Assembly (NCBI RefSeq): GCF_900108225.1
Contig: NZ_FNUZ01000004.1
Location: forward strand, 248,001-312,000
Direction: 5' to 3'
DNA length: 64,000 bases
Source: Thalassococcus halodurans
GTDB taxonomy: Bacteria; Pseudomonadota; Alphaproteobacteria; Rhodobacterales; Rhodobacteraceae
Under the pieces are notes generated by a model. The model saw nothing but the letters and a program-made list of their open reading frames with translations. It was not told where the DNA came from and ran no database searches. This document shows, piece after piece, positions 54,601 to 63,700 of the stretch (within the stretch, counting starts at the first letter, position 1; each line of letters opens with the position of its first letter). Both the position numbers and the translations under genes were made by a program.

Positions 54601-56491
54601 GACGATCTTTCCAGAGCGGCGTTTTGTATTTGTCCGCATTGGCAAAGAACGGCACGCCCAGCCCGTGATCCCGCGCCAGTGCCTCGGCCATGTCATGCAG
54701 CGCGTGCATGTCGTCGCGGGCCTGAATGATATCGTCCCGCGCGGTTTCGGCGGCATCCAGATCGTTCAGGCTGGCGGCTTCGGCCAGATAGCCTTCGCGC
54801 AGGGCGTCGATGATCCGGTCAAGGCACTCCAACGCAGGCTTTACCAGCGGATCATCTGCTGCGGCCTCTTTCACAGGGCGCAGATAGAGGTCTGGGTTCT
54901 GTGCATAAGGCGTCAGCATGCGTTTGGTGTCGCGGAACTTCTGGAAGTGGCTCAGGCCATCGGTATCGATCCGGACCGCCAGTTCATCGAGGCCCACGGG
55001 GTAGAAATCAGGCCGTTCACGCAGATGGGCGACTAGCGCGGCGTATTCGGTATCGACCGCGCCGCCGGGGCGCTCGACCTCGACGAATTCCTGAATGACA
55101 TCTTGTGTGGCTGGCCGCAGGGAAGGGGGACGGGTGATTTCTTCGTCCGGATTGTCGGGGTCGGGCGCAGGCACGTCACCTATAACCGAAACGACCGGTT
55201 TGTAGGGGCCAGTGTGATCGGTAAAGGCATCACAAAGGATCCACAGCGTCTGGTTGACCCAGCGCAGGTGGGTCATTTCGCTGATCGCTACGCCAAGGAT
55301 CAACTGCCGCGCGGCGCGCAGGTCGTTGGCCAGACCGGGCCAATTGCGGGCCTGTTCCTCGGTCACCTCGTCCGGTGCGCGGAGCGAGAAATAGGCGTAG
55401 AGATATTCAAACGCCAAGGTCAGTTCCAAACGCGCCAGCGTGTTCGCCAGATCGTCGATCATCTGATCCAGATCTTCGTAGGGTTCATTCACCTGACGGT
55501 GGCCAAAGCGCGGCTCGGGCGTGGATTTGGTTTCCTGCCCGTGCAGGACAAAGTCCAGCTCTTCCCAATGCAGGTTGATTTCATAGGGATCATAGCGCGA
55601 CGGGCGGGCCAGTTCGATTGTCGGCTGGGCCGAGATATCGCGGCTGGGTGATTTGCGGCGGCGCATCCAATCAAGAAAGTTCAGCGCCTGTGCGGGATCG
55701 TCGTCAGATGTGCCGTCGGGAATGGCGTGGTTCGGATCGTCGACCTCGCCCAAGGCCACATCGGGATGGTTGGATGCCCAGTACTGGCAGGCGCAATCGC
55801 GGAAGTCGTGGGTCCAAGGGCTGCACATCGATGACGTCAGTTCGCCGGGGCGATAGACGTCGGGGATCATGCCTTCGTCATCCAGATAGGCGCGGCGTTT
55901 GCCTTTCAGCACAACAGGGTTGCCCATCGGCTGACCGTCTTCGTCGCGCTGGGTCAGGGCGATGGTCAGGTCGGCCACACTTTGATCGGGGTCCAGTTCG
56001 ATCAGTCGGATGATCCACCAAGCGGTTTCGCCCTCATAAGGGACACGGAAGACGCCATTCTGCCAGACGGTGAAGTCATAAAGCTCAATCCGTTTGCCGT
56101 ATTGTTCGACCCAATGCAGATACCACTGCCCACTGCCAAGGGCCGCGCCCTCGGGGCCGTTCAGTTGGGTCTTCAGGTCCGCCAACCACTGGTGTTTTTC
56201 ATTGAAGATCGGATCGGCTTCGGTATCGGCGATCACCAGTTGTGCGCCCTGGGTGCCGTCAGGGCCAGCAGGCGTGATGCCGGGAAAGGCAAAAACCAGA
56301 CCGGGGAAGAACCGGACATCCAACTGGCGCAGGTCAAATTCCAATCCCGGAAAACAGTTGCCGACGCCGCTTTCCATCAGGGTGGCGGCAGAGTTCCCGA
56401 GGATCGGTTCGGGATAACTTGGGTTGCCCTGACGCGCGGCCTTGGCGGATTGGTTCATCGGGCGGATGCGGTAGTTCGGAGCGTCAGTCAT
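54593..56491 (-). CDS. C-terminal half of a LodA-like quinoprotein fused to a ferritin-like domain
   Basis: A 632-residue protein. Residues 35-60 (AATLMESGVGNCFPGLEFDL) resemble the conserved 'LE.cVGG.FyPGIE' segment of LodA/GoxA enzymes, and MCSPWTHDFRDCACQYWA (222-239) resembles the Cys/Trp-rich 'C.PWqaDF..C' motif that carries the cysteine tryptophylquinone. From about residue 340 a helical domain follows with FEYLYAYFSLRAP and ISEMTHLRWVN (Glu405, His408), as in VioB-type ferritin-like domains. The missing N-terminal half of a LodA protein is supplied by the upstream gene, with four-base overlap. Motif matches are by eye. Confidence 0.65.
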   Translation of the reverse strand: MTDAPNYRIRPMNQSAKAARQGNPSYPEPILGNSAATLMESGVGNCFPGLEFDLRQLDVRFFPGLVFAFPGITPAGPDGTQGAQLVIADTEADPIFNEKHQWLADLKTQLNGPEGAALGSGQWYLHWVEQYGKRIELYDFTVWQNGVFRVPYEGETAWWIIRLIELDPDQSVADLTIALTQRDEDGQPMGNPVVLKGKRRAYLDDEGMIPDVYRPGELTSSMCSPWTHDFRDCACQYWASNHPDVALGEVDDPNHAIPDGTSDDDPAQALNFLDWMRRRKSPSRDISAQPTIELARPSRYDPYEINLHWEELDFVLHGQETKSTPEPRFGHRQVNEPYEDLDQMIDDLANTLARLELTLAFEYLYAYFSLRAPDEVTEEQARNWPGLANDLRAARQLILGVAISEMTHLRWVNQTLWILCDAFTDHTGPYKPVVSVIGDVPAPDPDNPDEEITRPPSLRPATQDVIQEFVEVERPGGAVDTEYAALVAHLRERPDFYPVGLDELAVRIDTDGLSHFQKFRDTKRMLTPYAQNPDLYLRPVKEAAADDPLVKPALECLDRIIDALREGYLAEAASLNDLDAAETARDDIIQARDDMHALHDMAEALARDHGLGVPFFANADKYKTPLWKDRHG

Positions 56492-58323
56492 GCGTGATCT
56501 CCTGTCGGTTCGGGCATGACGGGTTTGCGCCACTCCGGATCTGTTTCAAGCTTGTCTAGATAGGCCAGCAGCAGCGTATACTGCCGCCGTGTGATGGTCA
56601 GTGGAACCCCCATGGAATGGCGCATGTAGGGCGGCATCCGCATGTCATAGGTCTGGTCCATCACCTCGCGCGGGTCGCGATAGCGCAGGGGGGGCTTGTC
56701 TGATGGCTCATCCGGCATCACGCCGGTCACGCGCCATTTGCCGACGGGAACTTCTGCAGGTTTCTGAATGCCCACGCGCTTTGGCAGATCGGACAGCTTG
56801 GCAAAGGGCGGGCGCACCAGTTCGCGCACGCGATCCGGCCTGCGGGTCAGGAAGGCGCGAAGAACAGGGCTGTCGGCCATGCGGGCGTGCACCTGTTGAA
56901 CGACCTGCGTGTATGGCAGGCGGTCATCATCGCCGGATACAGGCACACGGGTTTCGCCCTGACCGGGCGTGTAGTCCGGCACCAGATCGGCATAGGGTTT
57001 GTCCCGTCTGCGCATACTGGCAGGCCCGAGTTTTGGCGAAATGCCATCATCCCAGTGCGGATTATCAGGGCTTTCCGAACTGATCAGGGATGCATTGCCC
57101 CCCGTCGCCCACGCGCGGCGTTGGTCAAGGTTGACCAGACTGGCGGTTTCGAAAATCCGGCGGAACAGATCAAGGATTTCGTCCGGCGTCGTGTCCAGAT
57201 CGGGTTCCTGCAAGGGCAGTTCGCGATCTTCCAACTCGTCCTGAATGGAATACATCGGGCGTTTGTCAGGCGCGAAGTCAGGCGGGCCTGCAAAGCTGCG
57301 GGCCTGCGCGGTCAGCAGATGCCCGTTCACCGCCAGTCGCGCGGTGATGATCAGGTCGCAGGTGTCATCAATCAGGCCCCAGCTATGGCCCGGCCCGACA
57401 CGGGCGCCATCGTAGCTGTCCATCGGCGTCGGCCATTTGGGCGTGTCATCATGGCCAAAGCTGTAGCCGAGCCAAGGCGTGTCACTGGACAGAATGCGGT
57501 TTTCCGGCTTCGTCATCTTATGGATGCGGCCGTATTCGGTGATCTCCGGTTCGAAATCGCCGGGCTGGCGGGGGGATGCGATGGCCTGAGACGCCTCGGG
57601 CGGGCCGAAACTGTCGCCCTTGCCCGGCGTGAACCGCAGGCGGATTTGATCAAGCCGTGTCTTGCAACTCCAGTCATCGAAATTGGGCATAAAGGTCTGG
57701 ACCTTGCCCAACGGGACCGGCGCGTCGGGGCGGGCCATAGGCACCTGACCTTCGGTATGCGGGCTGATGGCATCCAGATGGTGGGATTTGTAGCTATCGG
57801 CGTGGAATACCTTATGGGCGATCACAGCGCAGGCCGCGTCTTTGACCCGTGCCTCGGCCTTGCGGTTGCCTGCGGACACAGTGAACTCCAACGACCGCAG
57901 ATCAGCATGGTACCGTTTCAGCAGGTCTTCGGTGACAGGAACGGCATAGACCTGACCGTCCAAATCCTGAAGCCGTGCCCAAAGTTCGAAAAACGGGGCA
58001 ACGGGTTTGATACGGCCTTTGTGATCCTTGAAGTGGATGACCGGCTCTTGCGTGACCTTCAGCTTGTAGGGGTGATGGCCGTTTCCGTGGATCGACTCGC
58101 GCGTCAGGGACGGGGCGGGGACGATCATGGTTTGCATGCCGTGATGGGGATCTTCGTCCATCTTCCAGCGATAGGCAGGCATCGGTTCTTTGGCACTGCC
58201 GACACGGGCGATGGCCATGGGCGGATCAAAAAAGATCGACAGCACACGCGCCTTGCGTAGGTCTTTTCCGCACCATGGGGCGCATGTGGACGGGTCGGGG
58301 TTGTTGCACTTGTGAAATGTCAT
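56488..58323 (-). CDS. N-terminal half of a LodA-like quinoprotein
   Basis: A 611-residue protein. RVLSIFFDPPMAIARVGSAK (residues 26-45) matches the 'hPaIGIARvGnS' opening of LodA/GoxA family oxidases, and MRMPPYMRHSMGVPLTITRR leading into QYTLLLAYLDKLE near the C-terminus matches the segment that in LodA-like proteins directly precedes the 'VGG.FyPGIE' block. It ends there, and that block is found at the start of the next gene's product. It therefore looks like one half of a split enzyme. Three cysteines in the first 18 residues (Cys6, Cys14, Cys18) are unusual. ATGA overlaps at both ends couple it to its neighbours. Confidence 0.65.
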   Translation of the reverse strand: MTFHKCNNPDPSTCAPWCGKDLRKARVLSIFFDPPMAIARVGSAKEPMPAYRWKMDEDPHHGMQTMIVPAPSLTRESIHGNGHHPYKLKVTQEPVIHFKDHKGRIKPVAPFFELWARLQDLDGQVYAVPVTEDLLKRYHADLRSLEFTVSAGNRKAEARVKDAACAVIAHKVFHADSYKSHHLDAISPHTEGQVPMARPDAPVPLGKVQTFMPNFDDWSCKTRLDQIRLRFTPGKGDSFGPPEASQAIASPRQPGDFEPEITEYGRIHKMTKPENRILSSDTPWLGYSFGHDDTPKWPTPMDSYDGARVGPGHSWGLIDDTCDLIITARLAVNGHLLTAQARSFAGPPDFAPDKRPMYSIQDELEDRELPLQEPDLDTTPDEILDLFRRIFETASLVNLDQRRAWATGGNASLISSESPDNPHWDDGISPKLGPASMRRRDKPYADLVPDYTPGQGETRVPVSGDDDRLPYTQVVQQVHARMADSPVLRAFLTRRPDRVRELVRPPFAKLSDLPKRVGIQKPAEVPVGKWRVTGVMPDEPSDKPPLRYRDPREVMDQTYDMRMPPYMRHSMGVPLTITRRQYTLLLAYLDKLETDPEWRKPVMPEPTGDHA

Positions 58324-59849
58324 GCCGATGTCTCCGCGCAGGGCATCTTGGTGGGAATGCTTTGTTCGTACTCAAACAGGTTGTGCGGATCGTATTTGGC
58401 TTTTGTCTCGATCAGACGTTCAAGGTTGTCGCCAAAGTAGTTCTGCAAGAAATCCTTGTTTCCGCGGATCGGGTAGTTCTGATAGCGGTTGCCGTTACTC
58501 ATGGCTTCGCCAATCTCGCCGAACTTTTTCAGCCAGTTCAAAGACGCCTCGCGATGCGTGTCGAAGGTCCAGAACACCCAAGTGAACATGTCCAAGCTGG
58601 CGTTCCGATGGAAATAGGCCATGTCGTCGGACTTGGGTTCGTTGATGGCCCCGCCATACAGTTCCAACGCGATAAAGATCGTCTTGTCCGGCGCTGTTAG
58701 GAAATGATCCACCATTTCGCGCCAGCGTTCGGCAGAGTGGCATTCGGCGATGATCCGGCTGTCGACCATGGGTTTGGTGTTCATCGACACCGCAGGCATT
58801 TCCATATGCGGCTCTGTTGCCGTCATCAACAGCTGTTCGTTGACCTTCAGGTAATGGCCGTGGTTCCAGATATCGACCTGTGTCTTGCGATCTTTCACGT
58901 GATCCAGAAGCGGGCCAAGGGCCGCTTCGCATTCCGCCTCGGTCCCGTCATAGAGCCCGCGCAAAGAAATGCAGGGTTCTTGCCCATCGGGCTTTTCTGG
59001 CGTCGGAAGATACATCAACAGCGCCTGCATGCCCATCTTGGGGGGGCCGTCATAGGTGTATTGTGCCTGAACGGTTTCCAGCACGCGACAGGCGGTCTGG
59101 ATGTCGTCTTCGTGCTTTAACGGGAAGCGCAGGCCAAAGGCCCAGACCTTTTTCAACGGCACAAGATCATATTCGATCTCGGTCAGGATACCGAACTGAT
59201 TGCCTGTGCCGCCGCGCACGGCCCAGAACAGATCGGCGTTCTCGTCCTTATTGGCGCGCAGCAACGTGCCATCGGCGGTGACCATACGGATACCAACCAC
59301 GTGATCGCAGTTCATCCCGAAGAGACGCGAGGTGAAACCATAGCCGCCGCCCTGCATGTAGCCCGCAATGCAAACCGTTTCACACCCACCGCCGGGGACG
59401 TGCAGTTTGTAGTGGTGCAGCATACGGTTCAAAGTGCGGAAATTCGTGCCGGGACCAACCTTGGCGCGGCGTGTATCCGGATCGATCAGAACATGACCCA
59501 TGCGGCTGGTGTCGATGACGATCTGGTCGTTCACGCTATAGCCAGCGGTTGAGTGCCCGCCGGACCGCGTCGTTACTTTCAGCCGCTGTTTGCGGGCGAA
59601 TTTCAGTCCTGCGATCACGTCGGTTTCGCAGGTCGCGTGGATGATCAGTTGTGGGTAGTTCTGGTAGGTGTGCATAAAGACCATACGGTCATCATTGTAC
59701 CCGGGATAGCCCGGTTGCTGCACATCTCCGGCAAGCTTTTCTTGCAGTTCTCCAAGAGCTTCGCCTGTATATGACAGCAGTCCTGTTTCACGATGCTTGT
59801 CTTCGATCCACGGACCGGACTTGTGGTGTTTCTTCCGGAATGTCGTCAT
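58320..59849 (-). CDS. FAD-linked oxidase with probable bicovalent flavin (BBE type)
   Basis: A 509-residue VAO/PCMH-type flavoprotein with a C-terminal berberine-bridge-type segment (YDPHNLFEYEQSI). TRSGGHSTAGYS holds the 8-alpha-histidyl site (His99) and GGGCETVCIAGYMQGGGYG holds the probable 6-S-cysteinyl site (Cys156), so the FAD is likely attached twice. Relatives oxidise sugars, alkaloids or secondary metabolites. Start at the ATG (MTTFRKKHH) with GGGGG just upstream, rather than a GTG four codons earlier. No export signal is visible. First gene of the quinoprotein operon; its substrate is unknown. Confidence 0.83.
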   Translation of the reverse strand: MTTFRKKHHKSGPWIEDKHRETGLLSYTGEALGELQEKLAGDVQQPGYPGYNDDRMVFMHTYQNYPQLIIHATCETDVIAGLKFARKQRLKVTTRSGGHSTAGYSVNDQIVIDTSRMGHVLIDPDTRRAKVGPGTNFRTLNRMLHHYKLHVPGGGCETVCIAGYMQGGGYGFTSRLFGMNCDHVVGIRMVTADGTLLRANKDENADLFWAVRGGTGNQFGILTEIEYDLVPLKKVWAFGLRFPLKHEDDIQTACRVLETVQAQYTYDGPPKMGMQALLMYLPTPEKPDGQEPCISLRGLYDGTEAECEAALGPLLDHVKDRKTQVDIWNHGHYLKVNEQLLMTATEPHMEMPAVSMNTKPMVDSRIIAECHSAERWREMVDHFLTAPDKTIFIALELYGGAINEPKSDDMAYFHRNASLDMFTWVFWTFDTHREASLNWLKKFGEIGEAMSNGNRYQNYPIRGNKDFLQNYFGDNLERLIETKAKYDPHNLFEYEQSIPTKMPCAETSA

Positions 59850-59925
59850 CTGAGCCCCCACTCATCAACTGTTTCCTTACCCGCCCCAACGCTAGTTGGG
59901 ATATTTTGATCTGTAACTATCTAAT

Positions 59926-59952
59926 TTGCGTGATGTGAATTTCTGCACGCAA
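59926..59952 (-). promoter_or_regulatory. Inverted repeat upstream of the oxidase/quinoprotein operon
   Basis: TTGCGTG and CACGCAA are perfect seven-base arms 13 bases apart, about 80 bases before the first gene of the operon. A regulator-binding site is plausible. A second small palindrome (CCCAAC/GTTGGG, 59885-59900) lies in the probable leader. Confidence 0.45.
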
Positions 59953-59979
59953 TGGTAATGCCGTGGCCTGAAAAAGAAT

Positions 59980-60011
59980 GGGTCGGGTGCCCCTGGCGTG
60001 ACACCCGACCC
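59980..60011 (-). terminator. Rho-independent terminator of the tail-collar gene
   Basis: GGGTCGGGTG and CACCCGACCC form a perfect ten-pair stem with a 12-base loop; on the minus strand it is followed by ATTCTTTTTC. It lies about 95 bases after the collar gene stop and separates it from the oxidase operon. Confidence 0.75.
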
Positions 60012-60053
60012 TTGGCTTGCCTGCCTAATGACAAGCCCGCACCAAAAGGTGCA

Positions 60054-60095
60054 TTTCGTCATGAAAAAAATGGAGGAAATTTTTTCGTCATGAAA
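60054..60095. repeat. Pair of identical 13-base near-palindromes
   Basis: TTTCGTCATGAAA occurs at 60054-60066 and again at 60083-60095, start to start 29 bases. Each has TTTC/GAAA arms. They lie between the collar gene stop and its terminator. Regulator binding or a decayed repeat are both possible. Confidence 0.5.
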
Positions 60096-60105
60096 GTCGG
60101 TGTTC

Positions 60106-60615
60106 TTAACTGCGCGACGGGAAAATGCCCTGAAGCGCGATGATGTAATTTGTGACCAGAGACGGCTGCACGTTGGTGTGAGACTGGCTGCCGCCGACCG
60201 ACGTGACCGACGCTGCATTCATGTCCGCAAGCGGGCTTGCGCCGGTCTGGTAAGACTGCGAACCGGCCAGAACATTACCGTCACCCGAGCTGGCATTTGC
60301 GGGAAGCGGGTTGGCCTTCAGCGTGTGGGTATGGTTCGGCATCTGTGCTGCCGTCAACGTAACGTCTTCGACGCCAACTTTTTGCCCGATCGCCCGCGGC
60401 GTAAGCCCGGGACCTGACCCTGCATGCATCGGAACGCGGCCCCGTAGATCCGGCAGGCCAAATGTTGTCCGCCCGTCGCCGCCGTAGGTGGTGCCCAGGA
60501 TCGAGAACAAAGCAGAGTTGCTGGAGATAGGCAGCAATTGCCCATCGCAAAATGCCCAGCCGCGCGGCGCGAAATTGCCGCCGAAAAGAATGATTTGGCC
60601 GATTAAGGGTTCCAC
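60106..60615 (-). CDS. Phage tail collar domain (microcystin-dependent-like) protein
   Basis: A 169-residue protein. GQIILFGGNFAPRGWAFCDG, LFSILGTTYGGDGRTTFGLP, DLRGRVPMHAG and the late PSLVTNYIIALQGIFPSR are the standard blocks of single-domain tail-collar proteins (MdpB-like). It starts at GTG with AGGAGG eight bases upstream. No other phage gene is nearby, so this is the stand-alone bacterial type of unknown function. It is divergent from the autotransporter gene. Confidence 0.88.
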   Translation of the reverse strand: MEPLIGQIILFGGNFAPRGWAFCDGQLLPISSNSALFSILGTTYGGDGRTTFGLPDLRGRVPMHAGSGPGLTPRAIGQKVGVEDVTLTAAQMPNHTHTLKANPLPANASSGDGNVLAGSQSYQTGASPLADMNAASVTSVGGSQSHTNVQPSLVTNYIIALQGIFPSRS

Positions 60616-60762
60616 TTGGAAGCCTCCTGTTCATGTCGTGCAGAGCTATTCTCTGCGTCTCATGTCAGGACATTGCCCCATTCCCGCCAGGGGCTCTGTG
60701 TCAAAGGTCACAGACCGCAAAATTATTTTTAATCAAATTGAATAACGGGGGCGTTTGTATTT

Positions 60763-63700
60763 ATGCCCAGAAATTTTCTTTCGAAAGTTGGATGCATGTT
60801 TTTGAAAAATAATGGCTTTCGGGCGCTGGCCGTTGGGGCTGTGGCCTGTTTTGCGACATTGATCGCCTCGCCGTCGCAGGCATTGGAGGCAATACCTGCA
60901 CAGCTGGTTGAGCCTGAAGGGGCTACCGGAGCTTGCCGTTTCAAAATCGGGGCCGACGGTGGAATTGTTGGGGTCGTGCTTGAAGACTTACCCTTCGGCA
61001 ACAACATTTATAAGTACACGGGTGACTCGCTTTATTTTGGCAATGATGGATTTGACGCGGGCCAAGGGGCACTTACCGAGGCCGAAATCGAGTCTTGGTG
61101 CGCCATGACAGATGTTACGATCATCACGTTGGATGGTGCGACGGTGGGCACCGGTACCTTTGCGAGCGACGCTTATATGGGGATCGTGTTCCAAGGTACA
61201 TCTAACGCAGACAGCATCCGTCGTCAGTATGAATTCGCTTTGTCCGGAGCCACCGGCACAACTATCGTAAGCACTGCAACGGTTATTGCTGTTAACAATG
61301 CGCCAACAGCCGATGCAGGGACAGACCAGACTGTTGCATCCGGCGCGACGGTGACATTGGCGGGGTCCGGCACCGACCCTGATAGTGATCCGCTGACCTA
61401 TTCATGGACGCAAACGGCAGGAACAACGGTTTCCCTCTCAAGCACATCGGCTGCAGGCCCGACCTTTACCGCGCCGACGCTTGTGCCGGGGGCTTCCAAC
61501 GAAACTCTGACGTTCAGCCTGATTGTGAATGACGGCACGGACGACAGTGTTGCCGACACGGTCGACATTACCGTCACACCGCCCGCAAACGTTTTGCCAA
61601 CGGCTGATGCGGGGCTGGATCAAACCGTTCAAGCGCCGACAACGGTGACACTTGATGGCTCTGCGTCGAGCTCGAACAACGTGGGTCAAAGCCTGACCCA
61701 TGATTGGCTCCAAACCAGCGGCACAGCCGTGACGTTGTCCAGTTCTTCCGCGGTGTCACCGACATTCAGTACACCCACCCTTGCGATTGGCGACCCGGAT
61801 GCGATCCTTGTGTTCGAACTGACGGTATCAGAAGCCACCGGAGACGAAGATACGGACACGGTTCAGATCACTGTTCAGGCGCCTGCGAACACGCCACCTG
61901 TCGCAAACGCTGGCCTTGATCAAAGTGTTAACAGCGCGGAAAGCGTGACCCTGTCGGGTTCCGGCACGGATGCAGACGCACATCCCTTCAGTTTCCAATG
62001 GACACAGGTGTCCGGCACCACGGTTACGTTGTCCGACACCTCAGCCGCGTCTCCGACGTTCACAGCCCCGACGCTTGCTGTGGGCGCCCCGTCTGAAGAT
62101 CTGGTTTTCCAACTGGTGTTGAACGACGGCTTTGATGACAGTGATCCGGACCAAGTGACGATCACCGTGAATCCGCCAGCCAACACGGTGCCGATTGCGA
62201 ATGCAGGGCCCGATCAAGCTGTTGATGGAGGGGCCACGGTTGCGCTTTCTGGTTCTGCCACCGATCCAGATGGCCAAACCATTACCTATGAGTGGAGCCA
62301 AACAGGTGGCTCGGCTGTGACGCTGTCCAGTACGACAGCCGCAAGTCCGACGTTCACAGCGCCCGCCGTGGCAATTGGCGATCCTGATGTCATCCTGACG
62401 TTCAGCCTGATTGTGAACGATGGCGTGGCATCCAGCAGTGCGGATTCCGTCACGATCACGGTTTCGGCACCAACAAACTCTGCACCGGTTGCCGATGCGG
62501 GCGTTGATCAAGTCGTCGCGTCTGGCGCTTCGGTCACTTTGTCCGGTGGGGCGACAGATGGGGATGCGGATGAACTGACTTATGTCTGGTCCCAGCTCTC
62601 GGGAACGACCGTTTCTCTAAGCAGTACGACCGCAACGCAACCGACGTTCACCGCGCCGACATTGGCTTTCAACGGGGCGAATGAGGTTTTGGAATTCCAG
62701 TTGATCGCCAATGACGGAACCGTGGACAGCGCCCCCGATACCGTTTTGGTTACCGTGGTTGCCCCGCAGGACACCACGCGACCGACCGTCACCATGACCG
62801 CGAGCGGATCAAACTTCCAATTGGGCGAGAACATCACTGTTCAAGTTACGTTCAGCGAACCCGTGTCGGGCGTGTCGGAAGAGGATTTTCTGATCGAAAA
62901 TGCCACGATCGTGGACCTCTTCGGGGGGACGACCACCAAAGTGTCCGGCAACCCGACGGCGCTGATCCCCGGCTTTGTCAGTTCGGCAACGCTGGTTGTG
63001 AGCCCGACAAAGGCCACCAGTCCAGTGACGGTTCAAATGCTGGCAGACGCCGTGTCTGATGATGCGGGGAATACGAACTTGGCATCCGCCGTTTTTGCAA
63101 TTTCGCCGAACGCTTTCAAACTTGCGGAAGAGGGCAACGCCGAAGGCATGGGCGCACGAGCACGCGCATTGATGCTGGCACAGCCTGATTTGCGAAGCCT
63201 GATGCATGATCGCAGTGGCAAATGCTTTGCTCTGCGGGTGCGCGAGGACTCGGGCAGTGCCTGTGTTTCGACGATGGGCGACGCGCCGTTCTGGACATCT
63301 TTCCAAGGTGTCTGGTCGCGCAACAGCGGCAATGATCAACGCTATGTGAACCTGACATTCGGCGCACATCTGATGCAGAGCGATTCACTGATTGTGGGCG
63401 CGATGGTTCAGCTTGATGACACCAAAGCCGACGTGACCGAGGGCACCTTCGAAGGCCAAGGCTGGTTGGCAGGCCCTTATGTTGTCGGGCGCATCAACGG
63501 AACCGAACTGATCTACAGCGCATCGCTGCTTCATGGTCGTGCCGAGAACCGGCTTGAGATCGCGGATGTATCGGAGGGTGATTTCACATCCCGACGGACG
63601 TTGGCGACGCTTGGTCTGGAAGGGCGCTATGACGTCAAAGACGGCCTGACGCTGATCCCTGCTCTGGATGTTGCCTATGTGGAAGATGTTCAAGAGGCCT

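Noticed and set aside
56887-58260. 457-residue plus-strand open frame
   Set aside because: Antisense to the LodA-like N-terminal gene, which fits an operon with four-base overlaps; the opposite frame has no domain.
60106-60615. Tail-collar gene as part of a phage tail cluster
   Set aside because: No other tail, capsid or lysis genes nearby and the protein is of the short stand-alone type.
61294-62770. CRISPR-like periodicity
   Set aside because: The ~294-base period is an in-frame protein-domain repeat, not short identical direct repeats with spacers.
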